This document shows, one piece after another, positions 1 to 11,890 of a stretch of 64,000 bases of DNA. Under the pieces are notes generated by a model that searched no databases, was not told the origin of the DNA, and saw only the letters and a program-made list of their open reading frames with translations. The stretch is from Acheta domesticus (Eukaryota; Arthropoda; Insecta; Orthoptera; Gryllidae). Each line of letters starts with the position of its first letter. Position 1 is the first letter of the stretch. The DNA is taken from the NCBI GenBank assembly GCA_031308135.1, contig JAHLJT010009419.1, positions 180,204,739 to 180,268,738 of the forward strand. Reading direction: 5' to 3'. A program made the translations under genes and the position numbers.

Positions 1-330
1 GTGATCTCGCTTGTAAAAAGTAGTTTAAGAGTAAATGCGAATGAAAACAAAAATTAAAAGAAGAAAATTAAGAACAATAAACATTGAACTTCAAAAGTAT
101 TTTTCCAAAGTTTCAATACTTGTTTAAACTAAAGTGCGCCCAAAGAAGCCTTGGAAATAGTTTTATTTAGGATTAAGTAGTCTGTTTAAGTTACATCGCC
201 CTCCCATTGTTCCATAAGCCTCATCGGCTGGAATTAAGAATATGTAAGCCTCGAAATTGAATAAATTCCCGCCTTTCCAGGACAAGTGGTGAGGGGAAAA
301 TTGAAGGGGAAAAAAAGGGGGCAGCGATGC
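1..330. other. no feature seen
   Basis: AT-rich sequence ahead of the GC-rich island. No coding, RNA or repeat signature was found by eye. Confidence 0.5.
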
Positions 331-660
331 GGCCCGTGGCGGTTGCGGCAAAGGGGAGCGGTGGTGGTTATGATGGTTGTGATGGTGGTGATGGTAATGG
401 CGAGGGCTATGGCGGGAGCGGTGGCAGGGGCAGGGGGGTGTCTGGTTCTGGCGGTGGCTGTGTGGGGCGGTAGAGGACGCGATAGCGATGGTGGGGCCGG
501 GGTGGGGGCGGGGGCGGCGACGGGGATGGTGGTGGTGGTGATGGTGGTGGTAATGGCGAAGGCAGCGGCGGTGACGGGGTATGGGGCAGGGTGGTGACTG
601 GTGTTGGCGGTGGCAATGGCGGTGGCGGTAGTGGACACGGTAGCGATGGAGTGACCGGGT

Positions 661-1195
661 GCGAGGGCGACGGCGGTGGCGGTGGCGACGGGGGCGGTGG
701 CGACGGGGGCGGTGGCGACGGGGGCGGTGGCGAGGGGGGCGGTGGCGACGGGGGCGGTGGTGACGGGGGCGGGGGCGACGGGGGCGGTGGCGACGGAGGC
801 GGTGGCGACGGGGGCGGTGGCGACGGGGGCGGTGGCGACGGGGGCGGTGGCGAGGGGGGCGGTGGCGACGGGGGCGGTGGTGACGGGGGCGGGGGCGACG
901 GGGGCGGTGGCGACGGAGGCGGTGGCGACGGGGGCGGTGGCGACGGGGGCGGTGGCGACGGGGGCGGTGGCGAGGGGGGCGGTGGCGACGGGGGCGGTGG
1001 CGACGGGGGCGGTGGTGACGGGGGCGGGGGCGACGGGGGCGTTGGCGACGGAGGCGGTGGCGACGGGGGCGGTGGCGACGGGGGCGGTGGCGACGGGGGC
1101 GGTGGCGACGGGGGCGGTGGCGACGGGGGCGGGGGCGACGGGGGCGGTGGCGACGGGGGCGGGGGCGACGGGGGCGGTGGTGACGGGGGCGGGGG
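661..1195. repeat. GC-rich 15-bp minisatellite with 120-bp higher-order period
   Basis: Tandem 15-bp units of the form ggcgacgggggcggt run through this interval. The blocks at 721-840 and 841-960 read identically, including the same variant units (a gag variant, a ggtgac variant, a cgacgga variant), so eight 15-bp units make a 120-bp higher-order unit. A third block from 961 carries one extra 15-bp unit. The flanks (about 331-660 and 1196-1495) are cryptically repetitive GGN/GTG sequence of the same flavour. Because 15 is divisible by three and the unit has no stop codon, several frames on both strands stay open (Gly-Asp, Ala-Thr-Gly-Ala-Val, and on the minus strand Pro-Ser), so open length is no evidence of coding here. 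Confidence 0.9.
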
Positions 1196-1279
1196 CGGCC
1201 GCGGTAGCGATGGAGGGACCGGGGACGGGTGCGACGGCGGTGCCAGCGGCGGTGGCGGTGACGGACGCGGTAGCGATGA

Positions 1280-1570
1280 TGGGATCAGGGGCGTGGGCTC
1301 GGCAGGGACAGGGACGCTGGCGGGGGCGGGGGCGGAGGTGGTGCGTTTGGCTGTGGCTACAGTGGTGGCAGTGACGCTTGCGGTAGCTCGATTGGTGGCG
1401 GTGGTGCTCACGTCGATGTCGGCGACGTTGGCGGCCAAGGTGATGGTAGTGTCGGCGGCAACAACGACAGTAGCAATGAAGGTTCACTTTTCGCGATAGA
1501 AACATCGTTAATCGATTCAACCACGCGTTACACTCGCAGTTCGATCTCTGGTATCGACTTAACCTACTAG
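1280..1570 (+). CDS. possible glycine-rich C-terminal coding segment (uncertain)
   Basis: In plus frame 2, a stop at 1277-1279 is followed by 96 open codons ending in TAG at 1568-1570. After a poly-glycine stretch the reading gives FGCGYSGGSDACGSSIGGGG, then a Gly/Asp/Val/Asn-rich part, and then a non-repetitive tail containing SLIDSTTRYTRSSISGIDL. A gradual change from Gly-rich to mixed composition is what the C-terminus of a glycine-rich structural protein can look like. No start codon, splice site or family match supports it, and the frame is closed by TGA at 1277 and differs from the Gly-Asp and Ala-Thr frames of the upstream minisatellite. It may be chance or a broken gene end. Confidence 0.2.
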   Translation, partial: WDQGRGLGRDRDAGGGGGGGGAFGCGYSGGSDACGSSIGGGGAHVDVGDVGGQGDGSVGGNNDSSNEGSLFAIETSLIDSTTRYTRSSISGIDLTY

Positions 1571-3199
1571 CGGATATTATTTTAAATATTCGTTGGACAT
1601 TGTATCAGTCCCTTTGAAACGATGGTTCTTATTGAAATACATATTATTACAGCATTTGAAATTAAACGGACCTGACGTCTAAACGTAGCGTAGAAAGGAA
1701 TCTTGATTTGTTAATAATAACCATACATGACTACATTTTTACTTTATCGTAAACGCATTATAAAGTATTAAAGCCAGAAAAAAGTGACAATTTCGACAGA
1801 AAAATTTGGCTTTTCGGTCGCTGGTATCGAAAAAGATTTTTTTCTTGCTACTAAATGTAGTAAATTATTTTCTCGTGGTGTAATGTAAATAGATTCCACG
1901 TTTCTCATACAGAAAAGCTGGTACTTAGATTTTACTGCTTGCGTAACCTAAATACTTGTGTTCGAGTCCCAGAAGGGGATTTTTTGAGCGTTGTAAATGT
2001 TTGCGGATTCAACCAGTATTTATTAAGAAATCGCTATAAACAATGCACGAGGACCTGTCCTTTTTTTGTGTCATCACTAATTTACTTAACAAAAGTAACA
2101 TGAAATTGGGAGTTAATTGTGTTGTACTACATTTGCTTTCAGACATTTTGCTCTTCACTAAAAGTAAATCCATCTTTGAAGGTCATAAACATATTGCAAA
2201 CAAACTTCTAACGAATATGTAGAGTTTAATAACATGTAAACCAACATGTTTCTTCAATCATATAATAGGTATTGATAAATGATACAATGTATTAACATTG
2301 TCCATTGTTTGTGATTAATGTCGAATTTCTTTAAAAGACACCAGACAGCGTATCTTACTCTCCTTTAATATACCCATTAGTAAATTGATGTCTATATAGC
2401 ATTTACAGCACACAAGCATTGTAGCCTACGTAGCTTGTGACAGGTTTTAGCATTGCCTTTTTAGAGTGAGCACTAAATCAACTTAGTGAACAAAGTTAGT
2501 CACGAATCTGAAAACACATATTTAATGGGAATGTAAGGAAAGAAAATGCACCTCTATTTTATTTCTCTTTGGCACCACTCTTCATGAGTTGTATTCTACA
2601 TCTTTATGAGAGCATTCAGTCTATATTTGTAAAGGTCTTTATAGAAGTCGCAACACGAGAATAGTAATATTCATTTTAGGAAGAGTAAAGTTCTTTGGGT
2701 AAATTATTCTTGAGTGCAACCAAAAAGTCCGCACACTAAGCGTGTTTACGAGTGAGTAAAGGATTGCAGAAAGGAAAGGGGTGTTATTAAAGGCAATTTA
2801 GTTGTTATCTCGAAAAGATAGTCGTGCTTAAGCTATTAGTCATGTAGGGAAAAGCATGTCTTTGGGAAATGTTAACCGATTAAATAAAACATTCAACGGT
2901 TTGAACTTCGGAAACATATTACACAGAGAAACTTACGCAACTTAAGAACGCAAAATAAGATACTTGGAAAGTATATTTTTGGAGGTATTTTTCAATAACT
3001 TTAACATATTAGTTCTAAAAGTTAAGATTAGAGAAAACACATTTTCCCTACGTCTCCTTTCAACATATTTGGTCCATGGCGATTCAACCCAAAGAAACAA
3101 AGTGTAGACTCGTTTGCAACTAAGATTAAATCACTTTTGTAAGAAGTGCCAGACATTACAAGGAATATAATTTTAAAATATTACAAATTTGACAAAAGA
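1571..3199. other. AT-rich spacer, nothing recognised
   Basis: No long open frame, repeat partner in the window, tRNA box or terminal repeat was noticed. Confidence 0.45.
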
Positions 3200-4345
3200 A
3201 TTGATTACCAAATTTTAATTTTATGGGAAAACTAATCATGCTAAAACAATCCATACATTCCCCCATTATTTCTAAATTTGCAATTTTCGAAAATTAAGAA
3301 AGTTCAAAGAATTGCGCCATTCTTTCAGCATTCCTTGTTCCATCCGTGAAAACAATTTGAATACAACATTTGGAGCAGTTTTTGAGAAAATGTTTTGTAT
3401 TATAAAATGCATAAATTTCATGAACACTAGTTGGGTGTTTTTTCACGTAATGTACATTAAATGTAAACTAGTAGGGTTGCTTTTTTTTGTTTAAAAAAAT
3501 ATGAATGACCTTCTTTAAAATGCTGATTTATTTGAACAAATTTTGTTCAAGGCAAAAATCTTTATCTTCTATTTTTTAGTTTTGAAATGGTACAATATTG
3601 CAATTTTCGAAAGTACAGAGAGTTTGCCGGAAATGAGACTAAATTCAAAATTTTTACTTGCCTTTGATACAGGCAATTTAAAAAAATATTTCGAGCAGTT
3701 TTTGAGAAAAATAGTTAAAATTAATATAAAATGACTATATTTCAGATACAATTTCGGGAAAATTCATATTTCTGAAAAATTGTACATGGCACTGTTTCAA
3801 GATCTGTTTTTAACGAACATATTTCATTCAGAAAAAATTCCCGATGTTCAATATTAATGTTGTAGAAAGACGAGGAAATTTGAAATTTTGCAATTTTCAA
3901 ATAACCTGCAATTTCAACAAAAAGGAGAACTGCACCACATTTTTAAGTGTCGTTTACGCTATCCGAGGACAAAATTTAAGAAAATTTTGAAAATGTTCTG
4001 GCGTAGTAAAAAGGACTCTTCAAAATAAAAATATCCGTTTCAAACTCAGATTCCCTCGAATTTTAGTCATTCAGGGAATATCAATCTTGAAGAAAATCGT
4101 TGAACTGTTTGGCGCTAGTGTTGAACACAGACAGACAGGCGAACAGGCAGACGTTTTGCTGATATCAAGGACCCAAAAAACGGATTCTGACACAACCTGT
4201 TAGAGAAGGAGATTTACTATATGTAGGAACAAGATTTATCCACTTTCGTGTTCCTAGAGCCCGGCAATAAAGAGTTTTACTAATTTAAATTCGCCGTTTT
4301 CCGACGCAATATTACAATATTTATTCTTCTTTCGAAGTAAGGTCG
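3200..4345 (-). repeat. family X dispersed repeat, copy 1
   Basis: A degenerate copy of the AT-rich family X, read on the minus strand. The landmark block is at about 4125-4330: an agacagacaggcg tract, a gatatcaaggaccc block, a 'gttagag' block and an 'aataaagagttttact' block ending near a 'cgccgttttccgacg' motif. The remainder holds repeated 'gagcagtttttgagaaaat' units. The same block order recurs at 15405, 25560, 37050, 40570 and 43690. No protein is encoded. Confidence 0.55.
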
Positions 4346-5650
4346 AGAAACTAAAAGATGAAATACATTTTACTCATTAACAAAACGGATAGTTTCTTCT
4401 TGTTCTCATAGTCAAATAGTGCCCAACGTCTGAATAATATTCTAGAATGTTTCTGAAATAACTCACGAATATTAGGCAGGGGGCACACATTGCACTGACC
4501 TCTTACACTTCCGAGCAATAGATATCTACGTGCATCTACTTAAAATTCGAGAGTTATGATAAATGAATCTATCCTTGAGATTCATATTTCGGCACTGGGG
4601 TACCGCAAATTTTATGCATGAGGCAAAGGACAACCCACTCAGTTATTTGCATTTCGGTGCATTGTGCACCCAGCACAAGGCCTGTATGAAATTCGATTGT
4701 CCGAAATACGACCTTGCAAGCTCACTGCACCTGTCTGGCCCGTATCCAAAACCCCATTATTTGGACTGCAATAACAGCTTATGGAGAATGCCAGGAGAAA
4801 TCCTCTGTAGGATTTCCCGATGCATATGGCGAGCCCCAGGGGTGGTCTCCGAGCTATATACGGCAACGCTCATACCATACCTTCTAAACTTCTTCTTATT
4901 ATTATTCTTCCTGATAGGAGATTTGGTCATAAAGGGATAGAGGATCAGCCATAAGGAAGGGAGTATGTAAAAAATGCCAAAAAAAAGAGGGCGCGTGGAC
5001 TATGGCCCTTTTGAGGAACTTCTCCAAAACTGTCTAAAATTGATTGAAGGAAACTACGAAAAATATTGACCACAGAAGCCAGCATCAAGAATTTTCATCC
5101 AGGCAGTGAAATTGTCCAAGTCAACTGCGAGTACTAAGTTGGCGTCAAAAATCCACCATCGGTAGGAAGCCAACACTCTACGAAACTTCAATTGCGCATT
5201 GGCTAAAAAATGTGGCAATGAACCTGCTTATATTCCGTATTACTTTCGTAACACATTTTGTAAATGTGTTTATTTCTAAGGAAATAACTAATTTATACAT
5301 TAGTTTCTATAAACATACTTTAATTTATTAACGGGAAATATAACATAATGATATTTTATTAATATTTTTCTTGATACAAATACCACCCTTCTACTACCCT
5401 TCTTCCTAAAGAATGAATTTATGTTTTCAAAAATATTTAATTCTAAAATTTCCGTAATTAATTTATTTATCAATTTTAGTAAAATAACTTTTCAAATTTT
5501 CAAATATTTTAATTGTGTTAAGAATTTTATCTGTTTAAAATTATGTGTGTGTACACATTCAGTAGAAAAACTATTTCCCTCATCCCATTTCTGCTGTAGT
5601 ATAAAATGTATCCGATTAAACCAATTATTTAACCAATGTAACAATATTTT
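4346..5650. other. no gene recognised
   Basis: Mixed-composition sequence. A 125-codon open frame at 4563-4940 has no recognisable motif and its C-terminus is only a pyrimidine run read as Leu/Phe, so I do not call it. Confidence 0.4.
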
Positions 5651-5653
5651 ATA

Positions 5654-5677
5654 CATATATATATATATAAAATATGA

Positions 5678-5730
<53 letters not shown>

Positions 5731-5735
5731 TATAT
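5654..5735. repeat. (TA)n microsatellite
   Basis: Almost uninterrupted TA dinucleotides with one short break near 5670-5680. Confidence 0.95.
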
Positions 5736-6154
5736 ATTTGTTCCACAAAAACTCACGAAGGACAGGCGTGATTGGCGTCTAATTTTTCACGAATACTGTT
5801 GAGCGGTAGAGAAAAAGGATAATGGTGGTAGCGATTCAAAATGTCCCCCAGAAAGTATTGTTTTTAACATTTTGTTAAATGCAATTACGAATGGTTCTAG
5901 GTGACAGGATGTCACACGCTGTCGGGCGACGCGCGACAGGGTTGGGTAGGGCTTAAAAAATTAAAGTAATCCTTATTCAGCAATTTTGCCTTTCATAGCT
6001 TTGAAGGGAACAAAATTAATATTATCTGAGACAATAATGCTCTCCTCCCTTACCTCAGGAAACGACCACTTAATACTGATCAAATTGTTGGGAATACATC
6101 TGAAGTAAACGTTCAATAATAATGCGATTTTTACTTCCTCGCTATCGCTTACCA

Positions 6155-8225
6155 GTAGAAAGTTATGTAATGCTGCACGAAAAACGCCGGATTTTCGGCA
6201 GAAAAACTCTTATTGCCTGGCCCTGATCATGAAAAAGTATATAAATCCTGTTGCTAAAGTTAGAAAATAAATCCTCTAACACATAGTGCAGCTAGAATCC
6301 ATGATTTGTGGGTCCTTGATACCTAAAAATAGATTGGCGGCAAAATGTGTCCGAGGATCCGTCCGCCCGTGCGTCCGGTGTATGTGAACAACACTAGCGC
6401 CTAAACTATGCCTATGATTTTTTCCAAACCAAACAAACCCCTGTCGATATGGCCTGAGTCAAATCTCTGCGATTCTGAATAACAATCATTAATGTTTGGG
6501 GGTATTTAAATTAAGCCATTTGGTCATTTTTCGAAATTTCCTCAAAAATGGCTCCAAATTTTTCTATAAATTTATTGGAATTATAGATATTTCTATACAT
6601 TTATAAAGGTGGCATAGGTCCGATTTCCACATAACTGCATTTTTTTCGCGTTTTCCTTCAAGAGGTTTTTCCTTCAAATAAAATTGTGTAGCCGTATAAG
6701 GGGACAAAAATTGCTCCCAAAACGAATCGATAATCTCGATACTCATATGAAAGAGAATACAAAATGTAGATTTTAAAAAAATCAGCCTCCTAGGGCAATC
6801 TGTTGCAGAGATACAATGAGAAACGAGTTTTTCATGTTTTATTTTTTTATCAGCTTTTATTGCATGTATCAGGCTGTAAACAATTGGAGAGACGAAGAAA
6901 AATAGGTGAAACTGAAGGGTTTTAGTCAACCAATTTTGGCGCCAAATTCAAGTAGAAAAAATATAGTTTGAAATTTATTTTCGTCGTGATAACATTGAAT
7001 TACTGTCTCAGTTTTTTTCCTAGAAAGTGTCTCATAACATTTAACAACATTTGTTTTCATATTTTTAAACAATAGTGAAAAATAATTCAAACTAGTTATT
7101 TTAAAAATTTGAAATTCGCTCCAAAATATGATCGGAAAAAAGTGTTAATCTATGTTTCAACAATTTGTATATAAATTACTGAGCAGTCTCACTTACCAGC
7201 ATCATTCACAACTTTTTGCTATTTGTTTTTATATGGAAAGTATTTACATATAAAATTAATATTAAAAGTAATATTTCGAATCTACCATTTGAAAACGAGA
7301 AAATTGAGAAAATTTTTAAAAAAATGTATTTTGGGCGGCGATAGATGGTAGTTGACAAGAAGGTGGGGCAAGAACGGAAGGCTATCCCACACCATGGACA
7401 TTATACAATTTTACTACGAGAAAGTCTGTATAATTCTGTTGCACTACGAGTTTTCTTTAAATTTCTTGCAAGAATACAGTGAAAGAAAGTAATAAAGACG
7501 ACAGAGGTCCGTTTTCACAGTTAACCTTGATTTTTTTAAATCGCTAAAATTTTGATTTTTAGACTCGTTCGTACATCTACATTACTGAATACAGAGATTT
7601 ATTTCTTAAAATGAAATTTGTTCTTTACAATTAGTTCTTTAATGAATGTAATGTGCATTTCTGTGAAAATTATGTAATTTTCACGTGATTTTGTGTGAAA
7701 TGTGGGTAATTATAAAGACAACTTTTTGTTCGGATTATGCTAAATGCGAAAAACACATACGTGTCATTCATTTGTGATTTTTCAAAAATTACACAAATGC
7801 ATTTTTTAATATCTTCCACATTGTTTATATTTACATTATGATCGTTTTTATACATTATTGCGTTTGGGAATACAAGTGCTTCAAGTTATTTCTTACGACG
7901 TTCCTCGATTCTTCAACAGTTTTCTGAGAAAAGTAGCTAAAAATTGCACTTTTTCTGAAACGCTCAAACGATCTTTTCTCAAAAAGGCTCCAATGTTTTC
8001 AATGAAAATGTGCATCTATTACCCGGTTTTACTGGTTTATAATATTTTTAGTCCTATTCCAATCCTACTATTGGGGGGTAGAAAACTGAAAAAAATTGGA
8101 AAAAACTATATTTTAAGCGCCGATAAGTAGCAGCTGGGGAAAAGGTATGACAAAACCAGAAAGCTAGCTCAGACTAAAGAGACTTGTAAACTCTGTAGTA
8201 CGAGAAACCTACGCCTTTTCTTCCA
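6155..8225 (+). repeat. family X dispersed repeat, copy 2 (longest plus-strand copy)
   Basis: It begins with the head motif gaaagttatgtaatgctgca at about 6160 and continues through the 'actcttattgcctggccctg' block, the ggtccttgatacc block and a gtccgcccgtgcgtccg tract. It then passes into AT-rich 'ctcaaaaatggctccaaatt' units. A second landmark, gggcggcgatagatgg followed by an 'aagctagc' or 'gctatcc' block and a 'tactacgag' end, appears at 7333-7450. A diverged version is at 8113-8210, and the same landmark is at 17085. Between them the 'taaagatggcataggtcc' type block repeats, so the copy looks internally duplicated. Confidence 0.55.
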
Positions 8226-8280
8226 GTGCGGGTGATTGAAGAATGGTGTACCGATTCTTAGAAAAAACGTGTGCAAATTC

Positions 8281-8515
8281 TTGGAGATGATTAGGCGGAA
8301 CTGCATGGGGCGAGCGGAACAGAAGTTGGCGACACAAGCAGCGTGGAATGAGCGAGTGGAGAGAAAGGAACGGAACGAGCGAAAGAAGTGGGAGCAGCGG
8401 AATGAACGGGAAGAACTAAAGTAGCGGACGCAGCAGAAACAGAGGTAGAAGCACGCGAGGCGAACAGAGCGGAAGAACGAGATGGAACGGATGACGGAGA
8501 GTGGGGGGCAGTAAA
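8281..8515 (+). other. purine-biased segment, weak coding-like look
   Basis: Strongly G+A-biased on the plus strand, with phased gaacg/gagcg words that read as Glu/Arg/Lys-rich peptide in short frames (62 codons ending near 8424). No domain is recognised. Low-complexity sequence is as likely as coding. Confidence 0.3.
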
Positions 8516-10105
8516 TAAATACTCGTGCAACGGCGGGTAATCAGCTTTAGTCTGTGATCTGAAGAAGATTAGTAGTTAAAATAATGTCTCATTTTCCTCG
8601 TATCTCTCGAAAAAAAATCTTCTGAAATCAACAATGAGATAGGATGCATTATTTAAAATATGAAAATTAGTATTCGACCATCTTATTTGTAAATACGAAT
8701 TTATAAAAACGTTTAGAACACTTTTTCCATGTAAATATAATTAACAATTACCCTGTAGAATCTGCAATCTTACATTGGGGAACGAATTATGCTCTGGTTC
8801 ACAATGTCTTTTCCGAGTTTAGTTCTAGCGAGCTTGTATTTCCCATGATTTTGATCTCCTAGGTTGACCTTGTAACGGTTTTACAATCCTGTAAGGGTAT
8901 GTCTTATATATTATAAATCATATATGTTTCGGTTTTTGGTATAATAACACAACACCTACATAGAGTAATCAAATAATTGGATATATTTCGAAATATTCGG
9001 AAATCGACGAGGTACTTGACCCACTGGCTATCGTAATGTAATTTTACCGTTTTGCATTTTTCTATGTATAAATAATAACAATTTTGCACGTATTTGTCGC
9101 AAGTAAGCAAACATGTTCCATATAATAACAAATAATATATTGCCTTTAATTTATATAAATAGTCTCGTTGCTATCATTTTGTCTTTAAGAGTTGACCACC
9201 CAATCAATAGACCTGTAAATAGTTCGGAAGTGCCTTCAAAAATTTGTATTTACACTTATAATGATTAAAAATATCAAAGAACTTTTCTAAAGGTTTGAGA
9301 ACAAAATGTAATGAGATTTTTTTTATTTTACGAAGAGAGTTACAGTTTTCAATTATACCTTATTAGTAATATATTTTTATTCATATTATTACTGTTTTAC
9401 AAATGGATGATATCTTTCATAAAATGGGTAGAGTCAGATGACTATTTTTCGATCTAATGGACATTACACTAATTTAAAGTCCACAGAAAATTATTTGGTT
9501 GCATAAGATCAAATTGCAACATTTCTACCTCTCGGAATCAGCAGTCACAGTTGTTGAATATATTTAAAATTTCAACCTTTTGAACGTTATTGTTGAAGCT
9601 TGAAGAAATTATCCAATATATTTTCGCTTCTAAACAATTTCTGAAGAATAAGTAAGAGAGAATGTATATCAAAGATAGTGTTTGCCGACCCAAGTATCTG
9701 AGATCGTAACGGGATCCCTCGTATCCACAATGCTAAAAAGAAAAAGTTCAAGATGTTCAATTTGAAATTCAAAATATCGCATTGATTGACGGTGTGTCAA
9801 TTCGTCACAATTAATTTTCTAGGCATCCTGCATATTTCCGCTCTTATATTTCATACATTTCTTTTTCAAACACGGAACTAACTCTGACAAAACTGAAAGG
9901 TATGCAGTCATGAATGTGAATGTGCTAAGGTAACGCGTACATTTGCGCTGTAATGAATTTCCGACTCCCCGCTTTTCCCGATCGCTTCGACAGCACGTGA
10001 AATGCGCTGCATCAGGAGGGCACTCCCACACGCCACAGCGCCTCATTCTCAGATTCCTAAGAGAGCAAATGTTAAGTAGTTGTCTCGCCTACATCCAACT
10101 AGAAA
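8516..10105. other. AT-rich spacer, nothing recognised
   Basis: No repeat partner, terminal repeat or credible open frame was noticed. Confidence 0.4.
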
Positions 10106-10660
10106 CCGAGAGAGGTGGCTGCAAATGTTGTCACTGTAGTGCCTCTGACCGGAGGGTCCTAGGTTCGGAATCTGACGGTGGCAGGATTTTCGACACTAGC
10201 CATGCTTCGAATGCTGTCGACACTATGCTTCGAATTCAGTCGCTGTCGGGAGGAAGATTCTAGCGGCCGGCAGCTCTGCCCGGTAGTTTTTCGTGGTTTC
10301 TCCGATCAGGACCAGGAGAATGCTGGAGCTGTACCCTAACAAACGGTTCATGAACCGCGCGCGATCTTTCATTCTTCTTCCTTGTCATATCCTCGCCCCT
10401 TCACACTTATACTTACACGCACTACTCCACAACACACCCTGAGCCGGGAGATCTGTCGGGAGCTTAGAGCTTTTTTCGGATGGGGTTGTACCCCGCTAGA
10501 GGGAAATACCTGGTAGGGGAAAACCTCGGTCGCCGATCTCCGAGTCGGATCTCACCATCCGGCGAGGGAAGATGACCGTCACCTCCCGCGATAAAAAATG
10601 CACTACACTTACGGGACTAATGACCTTAGCGGTTGACGCGTCCGGAATCATCAATCAGCC
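10106..10660 (+). repeat. SINE-A copy 1 (tRNA-derived SINE, ~555 bp)
   Basis: It starts with ccgagagaggtggct, a degenerate Pol III A box, with a B box ggttcggaatc at 10162-10172 (consensus GGTTCGANTCC). Then comes the SINE-A body: 'ggcaggattttcgacact', 'ttcgtggtttctccgatcag', 'gcgcgcgatctttc', 'gggaaatacctggtagggg' and an end of 'tgacgcgtccggaatcat' with a short ATC-rich tail. The body aligns by eye with reverse-strand copies at 37488, 38309, 53225 and 60264. It encodes no protein. Such elements are moved by LINE reverse transcriptases. Confidence 0.75.
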
Positions 10661-11487
10661 AATCCAAATAGAACAGCATTCTGTATTGCGTAATAAGGAA
10701 TCCGCATTATTCATTATAAATTATAAGGGACAAAATGTGAAATAGAAATAATAAGGAGATAACTCGAGTGAAAATACCAAAAGTATAGATATGGTTATTA
10801 GTATTGGAAGGTTACTTTTCCCTACTTTCCGCAAATACAACTTCAAAAACATTTTTTCGTATATTTTTCGTATCTATCGCATCGATATGAGGGTTCAATT
10901 CTCAAACAATTGCTTCCAAGTCTGCAGAACGTACCGTAGATGATGAACTAGTTCCTACATATAAGTACACTTCTCACTTTCATATTTTTAATAAATCATG
11001 TTGGCATAAGTGGTACTTGAAAGTTAATGAGAAAAACGAATATACTTTTCAATTGACTTTTGTTTGAGTTAATAGTTCGTCGCATACTCAAGGATAAAAT
11101 AACGAAACATTCTCTAGATACAACAAATGTTAGTTACTATCTTTAATTTAATTATGTTCAGGGAATAATATATTTCATGTTGTGACAAGCTGATATGATG
11201 TTCTGGAGCTCACCTGTCGTTTTCTGACTTGCGATCTATAAAATTAGATATATTCCTTGTCGTAATACTAGTTCATTTGCATTTATCTAAAGCTTTCATA
11301 ATCTTGGATACCACACTACAATAAACGTAATAAAATAAAGTGATAGGTTTATTAAAAGGTTAGGAAAATATGCCATTAGCGGGAAGATGAGCGTGTTAAA
11401 GATGATTTTTTACACTTCAGGAAGATATTCATAGTACGCTCTGTGAGTCAAATGCTCGTTTCAATATCTCCAATCAAACGCTCGACC
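10661..11487. other. AT-rich spacer, nothing recognised
   Basis: No feature was found by eye before the palindrome pair at 11488-11552. Confidence 0.4.
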
Positions 11488-11503
11488 AATCGTGCGCACG
11501 ATT
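11488..11503. other. 16-bp perfect palindrome
   Basis: AATCGTGCGCACGATT is its own reverse complement. It lies 17 bp before a second perfect palindrome. It could be a dimeric DNA-binding site, but the role is unknown. Confidence 0.6.
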
Positions 11504-11519
11504 AATAAAACACACCCAC

Positions 11520-11552
11520 CAACGCTTGTCAGAACACGTCTGACAAGCGTTG
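11520..11552. other. perfect 14-bp stem, 5-nt loop inverted repeat
   Basis: CAACGCTTGTCAGA (11520-11533) and its exact reverse complement (11539-11552) are separated by acacg. The role is unknown. Confidence 0.7.
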
Positions 11553-11754
11553 CACACAGAAACCCCATAAGAGAAGCACATATTAATAATAATCGAATTT
11601 CATTGACCAACCCTCGCGAGTATGCACACTGCATTTATAATGAGAGGTCAAGATCAACAGAATAATAAGAGAAACGTCCCCCATTGTGTTTATCCACCGG
11701 GGTCACCCTGAATGAAAACGTTCGTTGGGGGCAATTACGTTGAGAGAGGTCCGC

Positions 11755-11890
11755 TGACGTATTCTGGAGCGAAAGCAATTCGCCCAAGAGCCAAACATCG
11801 CTCGCTCGCGCAAACAGCCCCAGAGTAACGGCAGCCGACAGCTTCCGGGAGCGGCGGCGACAGTGCTGGTGACACAGGCGATAGGCGCGC
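11755..11890. other. short CpG-rich segment
   Basis: GC- and CpG-rich sequence (ctcgctcgcgc, gcggcggcgac) in an AT-rich setting, ending at the piggyBac-type element. It could be a promoter fragment or another repeat. No transcription start signal was seen. Confidence 0.3.

Noticed and set aside
234..1520. Very long open frames on both strands (Pro/Ser-rich, Ala/Thr/Pro-rich, Gly/Asp-rich)
   Set aside because: A stop-free 15-bp tandem unit keeps five or more frames open. No start context, domain or non-repetitive body supports the minus-strand extensin-like reading.
4563..4940. 125-codon plus-strand frame with a hydrophobic end
   Set aside because: The hydrophobic end is a pyrimidine run read in frame. 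No family features.
5492..5746. Ile/Tyr repeat frames over (TA)n
   Set aside because: Microsatellite translation only.
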